Assembly: GCA_050297855.1 (NCBI GenBank)
Contig: JBNKTC010000004.1
Location: 138,249-202,248, forward strand
Reading direction: 5' to 3'
Origin: SZUA-545 sp050297855
Lineage (GTDB): Bacteria; Campylobacterota; Campylobacteria; Campylobacterales; SZUA-545
Length of the DNA: 64,000 bases
Part shown: one piece after another, positions 36,293 to 43,891 of the stretch
Numbering within the stretch: the stretch's first letter is position 1
Layout of the letters: each line of letters opens with the position of its first letter
Program-made: the position numbers and the translations under genes
Notes under the pieces: model-generated
What the model saw: only the letters and a program-made list of their open reading frames with translations
Databases searched by the model: none
What the model was told of the DNA's origin: nothing

Positions 36293-37345
36293 TTAGATCT
36301 TAAAAAATTGTCGGTACCATGAGATAAATTCGCTGATACCTTGTTGGATAGAGGTGTTTGGTTTATAGTCCAGGTCTTCGATCAGGTCACTTACGTCTGC
36401 ATAGGTACTGGGAACATCACCCGGCTGGATCGGGAGCATATTCTTTTGGGCTGTCTTTCCCAGGGCTTTTTCGATGGCATTGATAAAGTCCAGGAGTTTG
36501 ACCGGGTTGTTGTTGCCGATATTGTAGATCTTGTACGGGGCTTTGGAGCTTGACGGATCGGGTTTTTTGCCGTCCCATTCCGGATTGCCCGCAGGTGGAT
36601 TATCGATGACCCGTGTGATGCCTTCGACGATATCTTTGATGTAGGTGAAGTCCCGCTGCATCTCGCCGTAGTTAAAGACGTCGATGGGACGGTTTTCAAG
36701 GATCGCCTTGGTAAAGAGGAAAAGGGCCATATCGGGCCGTCCCCAGGGTCCGTAAACGGTGAAAAACCGGAGACCGGTCGTCGGCAATCCATAGAGATGG
36801 CTGTAGGTATGGGCCATCAGTTCATTGGACTTTTTGCTGGCAGCATAGAGTGAGATAGGGTGATCAACGTTGTCATGGGTCGAGAAAGGCTGTGACTCAT
36901 TCAGGCCGTATACCGATGAACTGCTGGCATAGGCGAGATGTTTGACATCGTTGTGGCGGCACGCTTCAAGCAGGTTGACAAAGCCGACCATATTACTTTC
37001 GACGTAGGCATAGGGGTTGGTCAGGCTATAACGTACTCCTGCCTGGGCGGCAAGGTTGCAGACCTTATCGAATTTTTCTTCTTTAAAAAGCGCTTGGATG
37101 CCTTCCCTGTCTTCAAGGTTGAGCTGAATAAAACGGTAGTTTGGATATTTTGAGGAGGTTACGGATTTTCCGTACGCGATACTCTCTTTTTCTATACCGG
37201 TGTAAGCCAGCCGGCCGTATTTGACGTTGATATCGTAATAGTCGTTAATTGCATCGATACCGACAACTTCATCCCCTCGTTCCAGAAGCTTCTGAGCCAG
37301 ATGGAATCCGATAAATCCAGCAGTACCGGTTATTAAGTGTTTCAT
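36293..37345 (-). CDS. UDP-glucuronate 4-epimerase-like NAD-dependent epimerase
   Basis: A 350-residue short-chain dehydrogenase-type epimerase. NAD-binding GTAGFIG (7-13), catalytic Tyr167 and Lys171 in SLYAASKKSN, the serine in YASSSSVYGLN, and landmark strings YGPWGRPDMALFLFTKAI and RDFTYIKDIVEGI, typical of the UDP-GlcA 4-epimerases (Cap1J/LspL). It interconverts UDP-glucuronate and UDP-galacturonate, or the N-acetyl forms given the TviB-like neighbour. I choose ATG 37345 (MKHLITGTAG), which matches family starts; a GTG at 37357 is possible. It opens a two-gene leftward unit divergent from tRNA-Asn. Confidence 0.88.
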   Translation of the reverse strand: MKHLITGTAGFIGFHLAQKLLERGDEVVGIDAINDYYDINVKYGRLAYTGIEKESIAYGKSVTSSKYPNYRFIQLNLEDREGIQALFKEEKFDKVCNLAAQAGVRYSLTNPYAYVESNMVGFVNLLEACRHNDVKHLAYASSSSVYGLNESQPFSTHDNVDHPISLYAASKKSNELMAHTYSHLYGLPTTGLRFFTVYGPWGRPDMALFLFTKAILENRPIDVFNYGEMQRDFTYIKDIVEGITRVIDNPPAGNPEWDGKKPDPSSSKAPYKIYNIGNNNPVKLLDFINAIEKALGKTAQKNMLPIQPGDVPSTYADVSDLIEDLDYKPNTSIQQGISEFISWYRQFFKI

Positions 37346-37440
37346 AAAAATTGTCACTTTGCTTTTTGGGGTATTATACCCGAAGAAAAACTAGAAATGC
37401 ATGAAGCTGATTCGTTTAACTTTCTTTAAGAAAGATTCGT

Positions 37441-37446
37441 TAGAAT
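37441..37446 (+). promoter_or_regulatory. Possible -10 element of the tRNA-Asn gene
   Basis: TAGAAT lies 20 bases before the first base of the tRNA, a suitable distance for a -10 box. No convincing -35 is seen, but the palindrome CTTTCTT-T-AAGAAAG (37420-37434) sits just upstream. Confidence 0.3.
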
Positions 37447-37465
37447 TTCGATTCTTTTCTTCTGT

Positions 37466-37540
37466 TCCGGATTAGCTCAGTGGTAGAGTAGATGACTGTT
37501 AATCATTTGGTCGCTGGTTCGAATCCAGCATCCGGAGCCA
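37466..37540 (+). tRNA. tRNA-Asn (anticodon GTT)
   Basis: A 75-base gene with encoded CCA. The acceptor arm TCCGGAT pairs with ATCCGGA; the D-arm GCTC/GAGT, anticodon arm with loop CTGTTAA (GTT at 37498-37500), and T-arm GCTGG-TTCGAAT-CCAGC are all complete. It is the only RNA gene seen in the window and lies inside the polysaccharide locus, between the UDP-sugar genes and wzz. tRNA genes are common integration sites, but no integrase or repeated tRNA end is seen. Confidence 0.97.
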
Positions 37541-37612
37541 CTTCCACTTTCCTCATTAGACATCTTTTTCATATCTCTGAAAATCAAAGGTTTCCGAAGT
37601 ACAGAATAGGGA

Positions 37613-38665
37613 TCAGAGTGTACTTGTATCTTCTCGCATGCTTTTTAGGAATATTCGTGTAAAAATAAAAAGAAGCGAAAGAATCAGCCCCCCGATAAAG
37701 CCAACTACGATGATCAGTTTCTTTTTGGGTTTTACAGGTTTTTCATTTTTAATAATCTTACCGACAACTGCACTGTTTTGATAGTTGTGCGGCTGCAGAT
37801 CGAGAAGGATCAGGGTCTTGATCTCTTCCAGTTTGTTCAGGTCATTGGTAATTAGGGACTCTTTGTCCCGGTAGAGTTTCGGAAGTTGTGTCGTAGTGAT
37901 CTCTTTTTTCTGCATTTCAAGGTTGACAAGCTTGAGTTTCGTTAACTCGACATGATCTTCAAGGTTGCGTTTTTCCATAAGGTCCAACGCACTTAAAGAG
38001 GCATTCTTCTGCTTGGTTTTGTGAAGGCTTTTATTAATTGCAGAGAGTTGTTCCTCATATTGGCGCAGGAGTTTTTCATGGATCTCTATTTTTTTGTCAA
38101 GGGAGGGAAGGGTCTCTTTTTCGATGAGTTCGATCTTCTCCTGGTAGGTCGGAAGGGTGTTAGTATGAAGGAACTTGATCTTCCGTTCGATATCTTTTAG
38201 ATCCTTCTTTTTATTTTCGATGACTTCGTTGATCTTTTTTTGGTGTTTATCGGCGATGTATGTGACGACATTCTGTATCTCGTTTTCCGCATTCTGTCCC
38301 TCAAAAGCGCGGGCTTTGATTTCGATGAAGTTGTTTTGGCCTTTAAGGGCACTGATCTTTTCGATCCAGGCCAGACGGCCCTTTTCAGCTTTTAACAGAT
38401 CAATATAAATAACGTCGAGTTCTTTCACAAGCCGTATGGCATTATCGACTAAAAGCTCCTTATCAGCCTGTTTGTATTGCCCGATTTCAATAATGGCTTT
38501 TGCCTCAAAGATTGGTGTGGCGCTTAGGGCATAGATGATAGCAGACAGTGTCGCGATTGATGTGATAGCTAGGATGATGATTTTATTTTTTAGGATTGTA
38601 TGGATAAGTTTCCGAAGGTCTATTTCATCTTCTCTATACATGGTCTCATTATTATTCTGTTGCAT
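37613..38665 (-). CDS. wzz: Wzz-type chain-length determinant protein
   Basis: A 350-residue inner-membrane protein. Helix 1 (about 28-48, IIILAITSIATLSAIIYALS) and helix 2 (about 316-337, IIVVGFIGGLILSLLFIF) bracket a periplasmic domain with a Wzz start (PIFEAKAIIEIGQYK) and a long coiled coil (about 130-290). The proline-rich KPVKPKKK before helix 2 is a Wzz landmark. It sets the length of the polymer made by Wzy. It lacks a tyrosine-kinase domain, so it is an O-antigen-type or two-component capsule Wzz. The gene reads as more AT-rich than the flanking housekeeping genes. It is monocistronic, convergent with tRNA-Asn and divergent from the next gene. Confidence 0.87.
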   Translation of the reverse strand: MQQNNNETMYREDEIDLRKLIHTILKNKIIILAITSIATLSAIIYALSATPIFEAKAIIEIGQYKQADKELLVDNAIRLVKELDVIYIDLLKAEKGRLAWIEKISALKGQNNFIEIKARAFEGQNAENEIQNVVTYIADKHQKKINEVIENKKKDLKDIERKIKFLHTNTLPTYQEKIELIEKETLPSLDKKIEIHEKLLRQYEEQLSAINKSLHKTKQKNASLSALDLMEKRNLEDHVELTKLKLVNLEMQKKEITTTQLPKLYRDKESLITNDLNKLEEIKTLILLDLQPHNYQNSAVVGKIIKNEKPVKPKKKLIIVVGFIGGLILSLLFIFTRIFLKSMREDTSTL

Positions 38666-38835
38666 CGAGCACCTTTGTTGTTTTTGTGAAATATTACCAA
38701 TCTTTACGTTAAAGGGGCACTAAACTGTTAATAGAGAATTAACGTATTCATGGTACAAATGAAAAAACAGACCCCTAAACAGTAACAAACTGTTTTTAGG
38801 ATAAAATTCTTGCAAGTAACGAAAAAGGTTAGTGT
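38666..38835. promoter_or_regulatory. Divergent regulatory region between wzz and a sugar transferase, with repeated motifs
   Basis: This 170-base AT-rich spacer serves both directions. It contains the direct repeat AAACTGTT at 38722-38729 and 38787-38794, an inverted partner AACAGT (38778-38783), the perfect stem GTTAAT-AGAGA-ATTAAC (38727-38743), an imperfect inverted repeat CCTAAACAGT/ACTGTTTTTAGG (38774-38800) and a -10-like TAAAAT (38802-38807) directly after it. The layout suggests an operator for a transcription factor; the factor is unknown. Confidence 0.45.
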
Positions 38836-39750
38836 GTGATTATTCTTGGTGATAAATATGAGTTTACCAAATACGAGAGATTGCGACTGAAAAAGATTGC
38901 CCCCTCGATAACGTATATCCGACGGGCCAAAGACGATGAAGAATTAATAGATACTCTTAAAAAAAATATTATAGACAAGAACCCGAACTCAATTGTCCTT
39001 AACGTATCCCAAAAGCCTTCAAAAGAGTTAATACAGTTTTTGACAAACCTGGAACTCCAGGGTATCCGTTTTATGACGTTTGAGCACTTTATGGAACGCT
39101 ATCTGGAAAAGTGTTTTATCCCGACCGATATGGAGAACCTGAATTATCTTGATAATATCAAACCTTATAACTCCGTCGAGTACGGTCTAAAAAGGGTGAT
39201 GGATATCATCGGGTCGATGCTGCTTCTTTTGGTTGCAACGCCGATTATGTTCCATGCTATTTACAAAATAAAAAAAGAGTCCCCAGGGAGCATATTTTTT
39301 AAACAGAAGCGTGTCGGACTGGGCGGAAAGCTTTTTACCTGTTATAAATTCCGTTCCATGCATGCGGACAGCCACTTTGACCCCTATACCCGGGACAACG
39401 ATATCAGGATCTTTCCGTTTGGACAGACAATGCGGAAGATGCGGATCGATGAGCTGCCGCAGCTGTTTAACGTACTGCGGGGTGATATGCACCTGATCGG
39501 GCCGAGAGCGGAGTGGTATATTCTTGTAGATGAGTATGAAAAAGAGTTGCCGTATTATACGGAGCGTCATCTTGTCCGTCCGGGGATTACCGGATGGGCC
39601 CAGGTCAACTACCCTTACGGCCAGAATATTGAAGATACGCGCCAGAAGCTGATGTATGATCTTTTTTATATTAAATATTGGAACCTGTGGGTGGAAGTGA
39701 AGATCATCCTCAAGACGATCTTCATCATCCTTACGAAGAAAGGGACGTGA
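38836..39750 (+). CDS. Polyprenyl-phosphate glycosyl-1-phosphate transferase with N-terminal domain
   Basis: A 304-residue monotopic phosphoglycosyl transferase. Residues 1-110 form a soluble domain with a Rossmann-like look. The catalytic part starts with the membrane-dipping helix VMDIIGSMLLLLVATPIMF (121-139) and carries RVGLGGKLFTCYKFRSMH, the Asp205-Glu206 dyad in MRIDELPQLFN, LIGPRAEW and RPGITGWAQVNYPYGQ. It moves a sugar-phosphate from a nucleotide sugar to undecaprenyl phosphate, the first step of a lipid-linked unit. The start is GTG at 38836 with AAAAAGG seven bases ahead. The gene stands alone. Its end lies seven bases from the convergent dehydratase gene, next to a GTGATT-TAG-AATCAC palindrome. 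Confidence 0.87.
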   Translation: MIILGDKYEFTKYERLRLKKIAPSITYIRRAKDDEELIDTLKKNIIDKNPNSIVLNVSQKPSKELIQFLTNLELQGIRFMTFEHFMERYLEKCFIPTDMENLNYLDNIKPYNSVEYGLKRVMDIIGSMLLLLVATPIMFHAIYKIKKESPGSIFFKQKRVGLGGKLFTCYKFRSMHADSHFDPYTRDNDIRIFPFGQTMRKMRIDELPQLFNVLRGDMHLIGPRAEWYILVDEYEKELPYYTERHLVRPGITGWAQVNYPYGQNIEDTRQKLMYDLFYIKYWNLWVEVKIILKTIFIILTKKGT

Positions 39751-39757
39751 TTTAGAA

Positions 39758-40948
39758 TCACATCCTGTTATCGAGGTATTTGCCTGTCTCTTTATGTCCG
39801 AAATCCGGGATCATATGGAAAAAGAGCTTGACGATATCCTCTTTTTCCCATTGACCTGCCGATCTGAGCCGTTTGATCTCGGAAGTGAAGTGTTGCAGTT
39901 TTTGGGTATCGAAGACAGGATCGTTTTTAATGACACCCAGGTTGACAAAGCGTTCGAGGTCGAGTGCCTCTTTCTCCGTAAAAAACTCCTCAAAGTCCTT
40001 TTCACCTGTTGTATCACTGTCGAAGAAGAAGCATGGCCATTTCTTTTGCGGGATCAGTTCGTCGATCTTATTCCGCGCCTCCTCTTCAGTCTCACAGATG
40101 TAGGGTTCGTATCCGAGATTTTCCAGGTACCTGACAGCGATGTCGGCAAAGGTGATCAGGTGAAGTTTTTCACTCAGTTTTGGGAAGAAGATATCCCGGT
40201 TTTCACCAAGGAGGCATGACATCAAACACAACTCACCAGACTCCTGGGGCGTGACAAAATAGCGCTTGATATCCTGCGGAGCGGCAATCGGCTGATTTTT
40301 CTGGATACGCTGGTTGAATCCGTGCAGGAGTGAACCGTCGGAAAAAGCGACATTGGCAAATCGTGCGGTAGAGATGGGCATCTCAAGACTTTTTTGCATC
40401 AGGAACATCTCCATAATGCGCTTGGAGGCTCCCATCATATTGACGGGGTTTGCCGCCTTGTCGGTCGAGACGCAGAAATATTTTTTCGCATGGTTCTCAT
40501 GTGCCTGGATAATAGTCTTTTCCGTATTGAAGATGTTAACATCAATCATCCGCATCAGCGTAAAAGGGTCTTTTTCGCTCCGAACATGCTTCAGGGCCGA
40601 GAGATTGAGAACATAGTCATAGCGGCCGTAGCTTTTTATAAATGCATCATAGATGTCCGAACCGATATCCAGCGCAAACGTCTTAAACTCTCCGCTGATA
40701 TATCCCAAAGAGCTACGGATATCCCGTACAAGCTCAACCAGGTTGTTTTCACTGATATCCACGACGTGAAGGAGTTTCGGATCGCGCTTGAATATCTCCT
40801 TCGTGACCGCCTGCCCGATTGATCCGGAAGCTCCGATGACCAAAAACGAACTGTTATGCACGATTTCCGAGAGAATCTTCTCATTGTTTGTAATATCATC
40901 GATAAAAAGCTCTTCGTCTCTCCCGATAAGCTTTAATATAAGACTCAT
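39758..40948 (-). CDS. UDP-N-acetylhexosamine 4,6-dehydratase-type protein, soluble WbpM/CapD-like
   Basis: A 396-residue extended short-chain dehydrogenase. NAD-binding GASGSIG (39-45), LSALKHVRSEKDPF, and CVSTDKAANPVNMMGASKR. In the last, the usual catalytic tyrosine is replaced by methionine (S-M-K triad), as in WbpM. Such enzymes remove water from UDP-GlcNAc to give the 4-keto-6-deoxy sugar. It lacks the membrane part of WbpM, and about 100 C-terminal residues form an extra domain (EEEARNKIDELIPQKKW). It is the third gene of a leftward unit with a glycosyltransferase and a small phosphoglycosyl transferase. Confidence 0.82.
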   Translation of the reverse strand: MSLILKLIGRDEELFIDDITNNEKILSEIVHNSSFLVIGASGSIGQAVTKEIFKRDPKLLHVVDISENNLVELVRDIRSSLGYISGEFKTFALDIGSDIYDAFIKSYGRYDYVLNLSALKHVRSEKDPFTLMRMIDVNIFNTEKTIIQAHENHAKKYFCVSTDKAANPVNMMGASKRIMEMFLMQKSLEMPISTARFANVAFSDGSLLHGFNQRIQKNQPIAAPQDIKRYFVTPQESGELCLMSCLLGENRDIFFPKLSEKLHLITFADIAVRYLENLGYEPYICETEEEARNKIDELIPQKKWPCFFFDSDTTGEKDFEEFFTEKEALDLERFVNLGVIKNDPVFDTQKLQHFTSEIKRLRSAGQWEKEDIVKLFFHMIPDFGHKETGKYLDNRM

Positions 40949-40957
40949 ATATATCCT

Positions 40958-41623
40958 TTAGTTAATCTCTAGTTCTTTTGGCGGTGTGGGTAGGTCTTTG
41001 AAAATAGTCCTGTAGAGAGTACTTGTAGGGAAAACAATAACCCAGGCAGTCAATGCGATCAGCATAAAATAGGTGTATAAAGAGCGGTGTTCTTTGTACC
41101 AGATCTCCAGTTCCGCTTTGTAGGTGGCAATAAACTTTTTGTAAAACTCTTTTGGGTCTAGGTCACTGTTGGAGATCATGCTCTCTTCATCCCGGAAAAA
41201 GATGGAGGCGATGCCGGTGAGGCCGGGTTTGAGGGAGAGGACCGTGTCGATCTTGTCTTCAGGATACAGGTCGAGGTGTTCTCTGACCTGCGGGCGCGGT
41301 CCGACAACGCTGATGTCCCCCTTGAGGATATTGATGATCTGCGGAAGTTCGTTGATCTTTGTTTTTCGGAGGAATCTTCCGACCGGCAGGACCCGGGGAT
41401 CGTCTTTTGTCGTAATATAGGCATTTTTCATATTGGGGCTGTCTTGGAGCATAGTTGCGAACTTGATAAGGTTAAACGTCTTTCCGCCCTGGCCGACACG
41501 TTTTTGATAGTAAAAGATATGGTGTTCCCCCGTAAACTTCAGTATCAAAGCAATCGGGATAAAAAGCGGGAGTAGAAGCAGCAGAGCCAGTGCCGAGAAA
41601 AAGATATCAAAAAAACGGATCAT
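40958..41623 (-). CDS. Small PglC-type phosphoglycosyl transferase with a D-to-N change
   Basis: A 221-residue monotopic transferase. It starts with the membrane helix FFDIFFSALALLLLLPLFI and carries RVGQGGKTFNLIKFATM, VVGPRPQVREH and KPGLTGIAS. The catalytic Asp-Glu dyad of PglC reads Asn91-Glu92 here (KTKINELPQI), so the nucleophile position is Asn. Several natural homologues seem to share NELPQ, so the protein may still be active by another route. The C-terminus adds a helix (about 165-200) that ends VFPTSTLYRTIF. Its start overlaps the stop of the upstream glycosyltransferase by four bases. It should prime a lipid-linked unit on undecaprenyl phosphate. Confidence 0.82.
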   Translation of the reverse strand: MIRFFDIFFSALALLLLLPLFIPIALILKFTGEHHIFYYQKRVGQGGKTFNLIKFATMLQDSPNMKNAYITTKDDPRVLPVGRFLRKTKINELPQIINILKGDISVVGPRPQVREHLDLYPEDKIDTVLSLKPGLTGIASIFFRDEESMISNSDLDPKEFYKKFIATYKAELEIWYKEHRSLYTYFMLIALTAWVIVFPTSTLYRTIFKDLPTPPKELEIN

Positions 41624-42642
41624 ACATGTTTTCCTTTAGTTATAAAGTGCATTTTTCCTACCTTAAAAAGGCCGAAAAGCGAACCAAGTCCGTATGATAT
41701 ATGTAAAATGCTGAATGCTGCTACAAGATGGAAGGGAGAGGTCCCTTTTTCGGTCAGTTTCACACTTCGCCATCCGATGAGTGACATGTAGGCACCCAGC
41801 GACAAGCCTGAGAGGATCACAAAATACGGAGTGACCAGACAGAGCAGCAGGGGAAAGAGGATCGAGAGCAGGAAAATCAGCGGGATAAAGTGACGCAGGC
41901 TGACATTAGAGAGGGATTTGGTCAGGTACGACGTGATAATGATCCAGCGCCCGGTGTTAAAACGGTTCATGTAAAATGTGGCGTATGACTCGCGCGGGTA
42001 GTAGGTCAGGGTGATATCCGGGACGAGGTAGATCTTGGCGCCTGCTTTGGCAATGCGTTTATTGAATTCGATGTCCTGGTTCCGGGTCAGCCGTTCATCG
42101 AAGAGGCCGTATTTTTCAAATACCTCTCTCTTATAGCAGCCGAAGGGGACGGTATCGACCTCTTTGGCTTCGTTGATCCCGGTTCTGAAGGCTGAATTGC
42201 CGACCCCGAACTTATCGGACATCACTTTTTTGATCGCGACGGATGTTTTCGTTTTATTCAGGGCATCGGTCGCACACACCGCGCCGACATTGTCGGCATC
42301 CAGTTTCAGTGACCACTCGATCAGCTTTGAAAAATAGTCGGAAGGGTAACTGCTATGCGCATCCATCCGGATAATATAGTCACCGGTCGCTGCTTTGATG
42401 CCGATATTCAGGGCATAGGGGACTGTCTTGTGTTGATTGCTGAGAAGACGGATAAAACCGTATTGTCGTGCGTACTTTTCCACAATCTCCACCGTTTTGT
42501 CATCACTCAGGCCATCGATAATCAGAACTTCCATATTCTCCCTGGGGTAGTCGTTTTGAAGTATGTTCTGAATTACATTGTCGATGTACTTCTCTTCATT
42601 GCGGACAGGCATAATGATTGAGATCTTTTTATCAGTCGTCAC
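41620..42642 (-). CDS. Family 2 glycosyltransferase with membrane tail
   Basis: A 340-residue GT-A enzyme. The nucleotide-binding start is SIIMPVRNEEKYIDN, the first acid pair is in IIDGLSDDKT, and the DxD-like motif is RMDAHSSYP. The catalytic base region is TRNQDIEFNKRI. Three hydrophobic helices follow (about 250-275, 272-292 and 308-328), holding it to the membrane. It resembles the ExoA/EpsE group, transferring a sugar onto a lipid-linked acceptor in the cytoplasm. It is the first gene of a leftward three-gene unit; the 379-base region upstream divides it from the rml operon. Confidence 0.85.
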   Translation of the reverse strand: MTTDKKISIIMPVRNEEKYIDNVIQNILQNDYPRENMEVLIIDGLSDDKTVEIVEKYARQYGFIRLLSNQHKTVPYALNIGIKAATGDYIIRMDAHSSYPSDYFSKLIEWSLKLDADNVGAVCATDALNKTKTSVAIKKVMSDKFGVGNSAFRTGINEAKEVDTVPFGCYKREVFEKYGLFDERLTRNQDIEFNKRIAKAGAKIYLVPDITLTYYPRESYATFYMNRFNTGRWIIITSYLTKSLSNVSLRHFIPLIFLLSILFPLLLCLVTPYFVILSGLSLGAYMSLIGWRSVKLTEKGTSPFHLVAAFSILHISYGLGSLFGLFKVGKMHFITKGKHV

Positions 42643-43021
42643 ATTGTTTCCTTAGTAGTGTTGCATATTTATTGAAGTTGTCTGTAGGGTACTCTATGGC
42701 CTTTATCCCGCTAAAAAGGATACACATTATCAAGGAGAGATTTTTTTTATAGATAGGCATAACGCTTTTATGAGTTCCAAGGCGAAAAATATTCATCCAA
42801 ACTTAATTTTCAGCAATTGCTTACTGAGATAAGTTTATGGGATAATGATAACACGATATCTTTTATCTCCGACTAAAAGTACCGGAACAAAAATGTCCGG
42901 CAATAATACGTGTTAAGAAGGGTTTCATTGCGATAAAGCTAGAATAAACCCCATATTGAGGGTACAGGGTTTATCCGAAAACAGTGGGTAAATATATAAA
43001 ATAAGGTGGGATTTACAGAAG
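42643..43021. promoter_or_regulatory. Long divergent spacer upstream of the rml operon
   Basis: The only gene-free stretch above 300 bases. It is AT-rich and carries no convincing coding frame. Near the rmlA side there is an inverted repeat ATAAACCC (42944-42951) and GGGTTTAT (42967-42974) with a 15-base centre, overlapping a -10-like TAGAAT (42940-42945). Promoters for both operons must lie here; the length leaves room for a 5' leader or a small RNA, but I see no clear structure beyond the repeat. Confidence 0.45.
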
Positions 43022-43891
43022 ATGAAAGGAATTATCTTAGCTGGCGGTAGCGGGACCAGGCTCTATCCCCTGACACTGCCGACATGCAAACAGCTCCTAC
43101 CCATTTATGACAAGCCGATGATCTATTATCCTCTTTCGGTTCTGATGCTTGCAGGTATTCGGGATATCCTGATCATCTCAACTCCCCAGGATACGCCCCT
43201 TTTTGAAGATCTTTTCGGCAACGGTGAGAAGTGGGGGATCCGACTTTCGTACAAAGTACAGGACTCTCCTGACGGCCTGGCCCAGGCCTTTATCCTGGGC
43301 GAAGAGTTTATCGGTGAGGATAATGTCTGTCTGATCCTGGGGGATAATATCTTTTACGGGCACGGCCTGACCCCGAAATTGAAAGAAGCGACGATGCTGC
43401 AAGAGGGTGCGGTCGTCTTCGGCTACCAGGTCAAGGACCCCGAACGTTTCGGAGTCATCGAGTTTGATCAGAACAAGAAGGTGATCAGTATTGAAGAGAA
43501 ACCCGAAAAACCCAAAAGCGATTTTGCCGTGACGGGGCTCTATTTTTACGACAACAGTGTTGTCGAGATCGCCAAGGGTATCACGCCCTCGGAGCGCGGA
43601 GAGCTGGAGATCACGTCGATCAACCAGGCCTATCTGGAACACGGACAACTCAATGTAGAGCTTCTGGGACGGGGGTTTGCATGGCTTGATACCGGAACAC
43701 ACGATACCCTGCTGGAAGCAGGGCATTTTGTCCAGACGATCGAGCACCGTCAGGGTTATAAGATCGCATGCATCGAAGAGATCGCTTATTATAACAAATG
43801 GATCGATAAACAGCAGGTTGTCGAGATCGCCAAACCCCTCGAAAAGACCGGATACGGCCAATACCTGCTTGATATCGTCGGCAAACGCTGA
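43022..43891 (+). CDS. rmlA: Glucose-1-phosphate thymidylyltransferase
   Basis: A 289-residue enzyme that joins glucose-1-phosphate and dTTP to dTDP-glucose, the entry to dTDP-deoxy sugars. The signature GIILAGGSGTRLYPLT (3-18) carries the catalytic arginine, followed by KQLLPIYDKPMIYYPLS, LILGDNIFYGHGL, and EEKPEKPKSDFAVTGLYFYD. The length is normal. It is the first gene of the 12-gene rightward operon. AAGGTGGG upstream is distant; the ATG follows TTACAGAAG, so the site is weak. The stop is followed directly by the rmlB start. Confidence 0.96.
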   Translation: MKGIILAGGSGTRLYPLTLPTCKQLLPIYDKPMIYYPLSVLMLAGIRDILIISTPQDTPLFEDLFGNGEKWGIRLSYKVQDSPDGLAQAFILGEEFIGEDNVCLILGDNIFYGHGLTPKLKEATMLQEGAVVFGYQVKDPERFGVIEFDQNKKVISIEEKPEKPKSDFAVTGLYFYDNSVVEIAKGITPSERGELEITSINQAYLEHGQLNVELLGRGFAWLDTGTHDTLLEAGHFVQTIEHRQGYKIACIEEIAYYNKWIDKQQVVEIAKPLEKTGYGQYLLDIVGKR

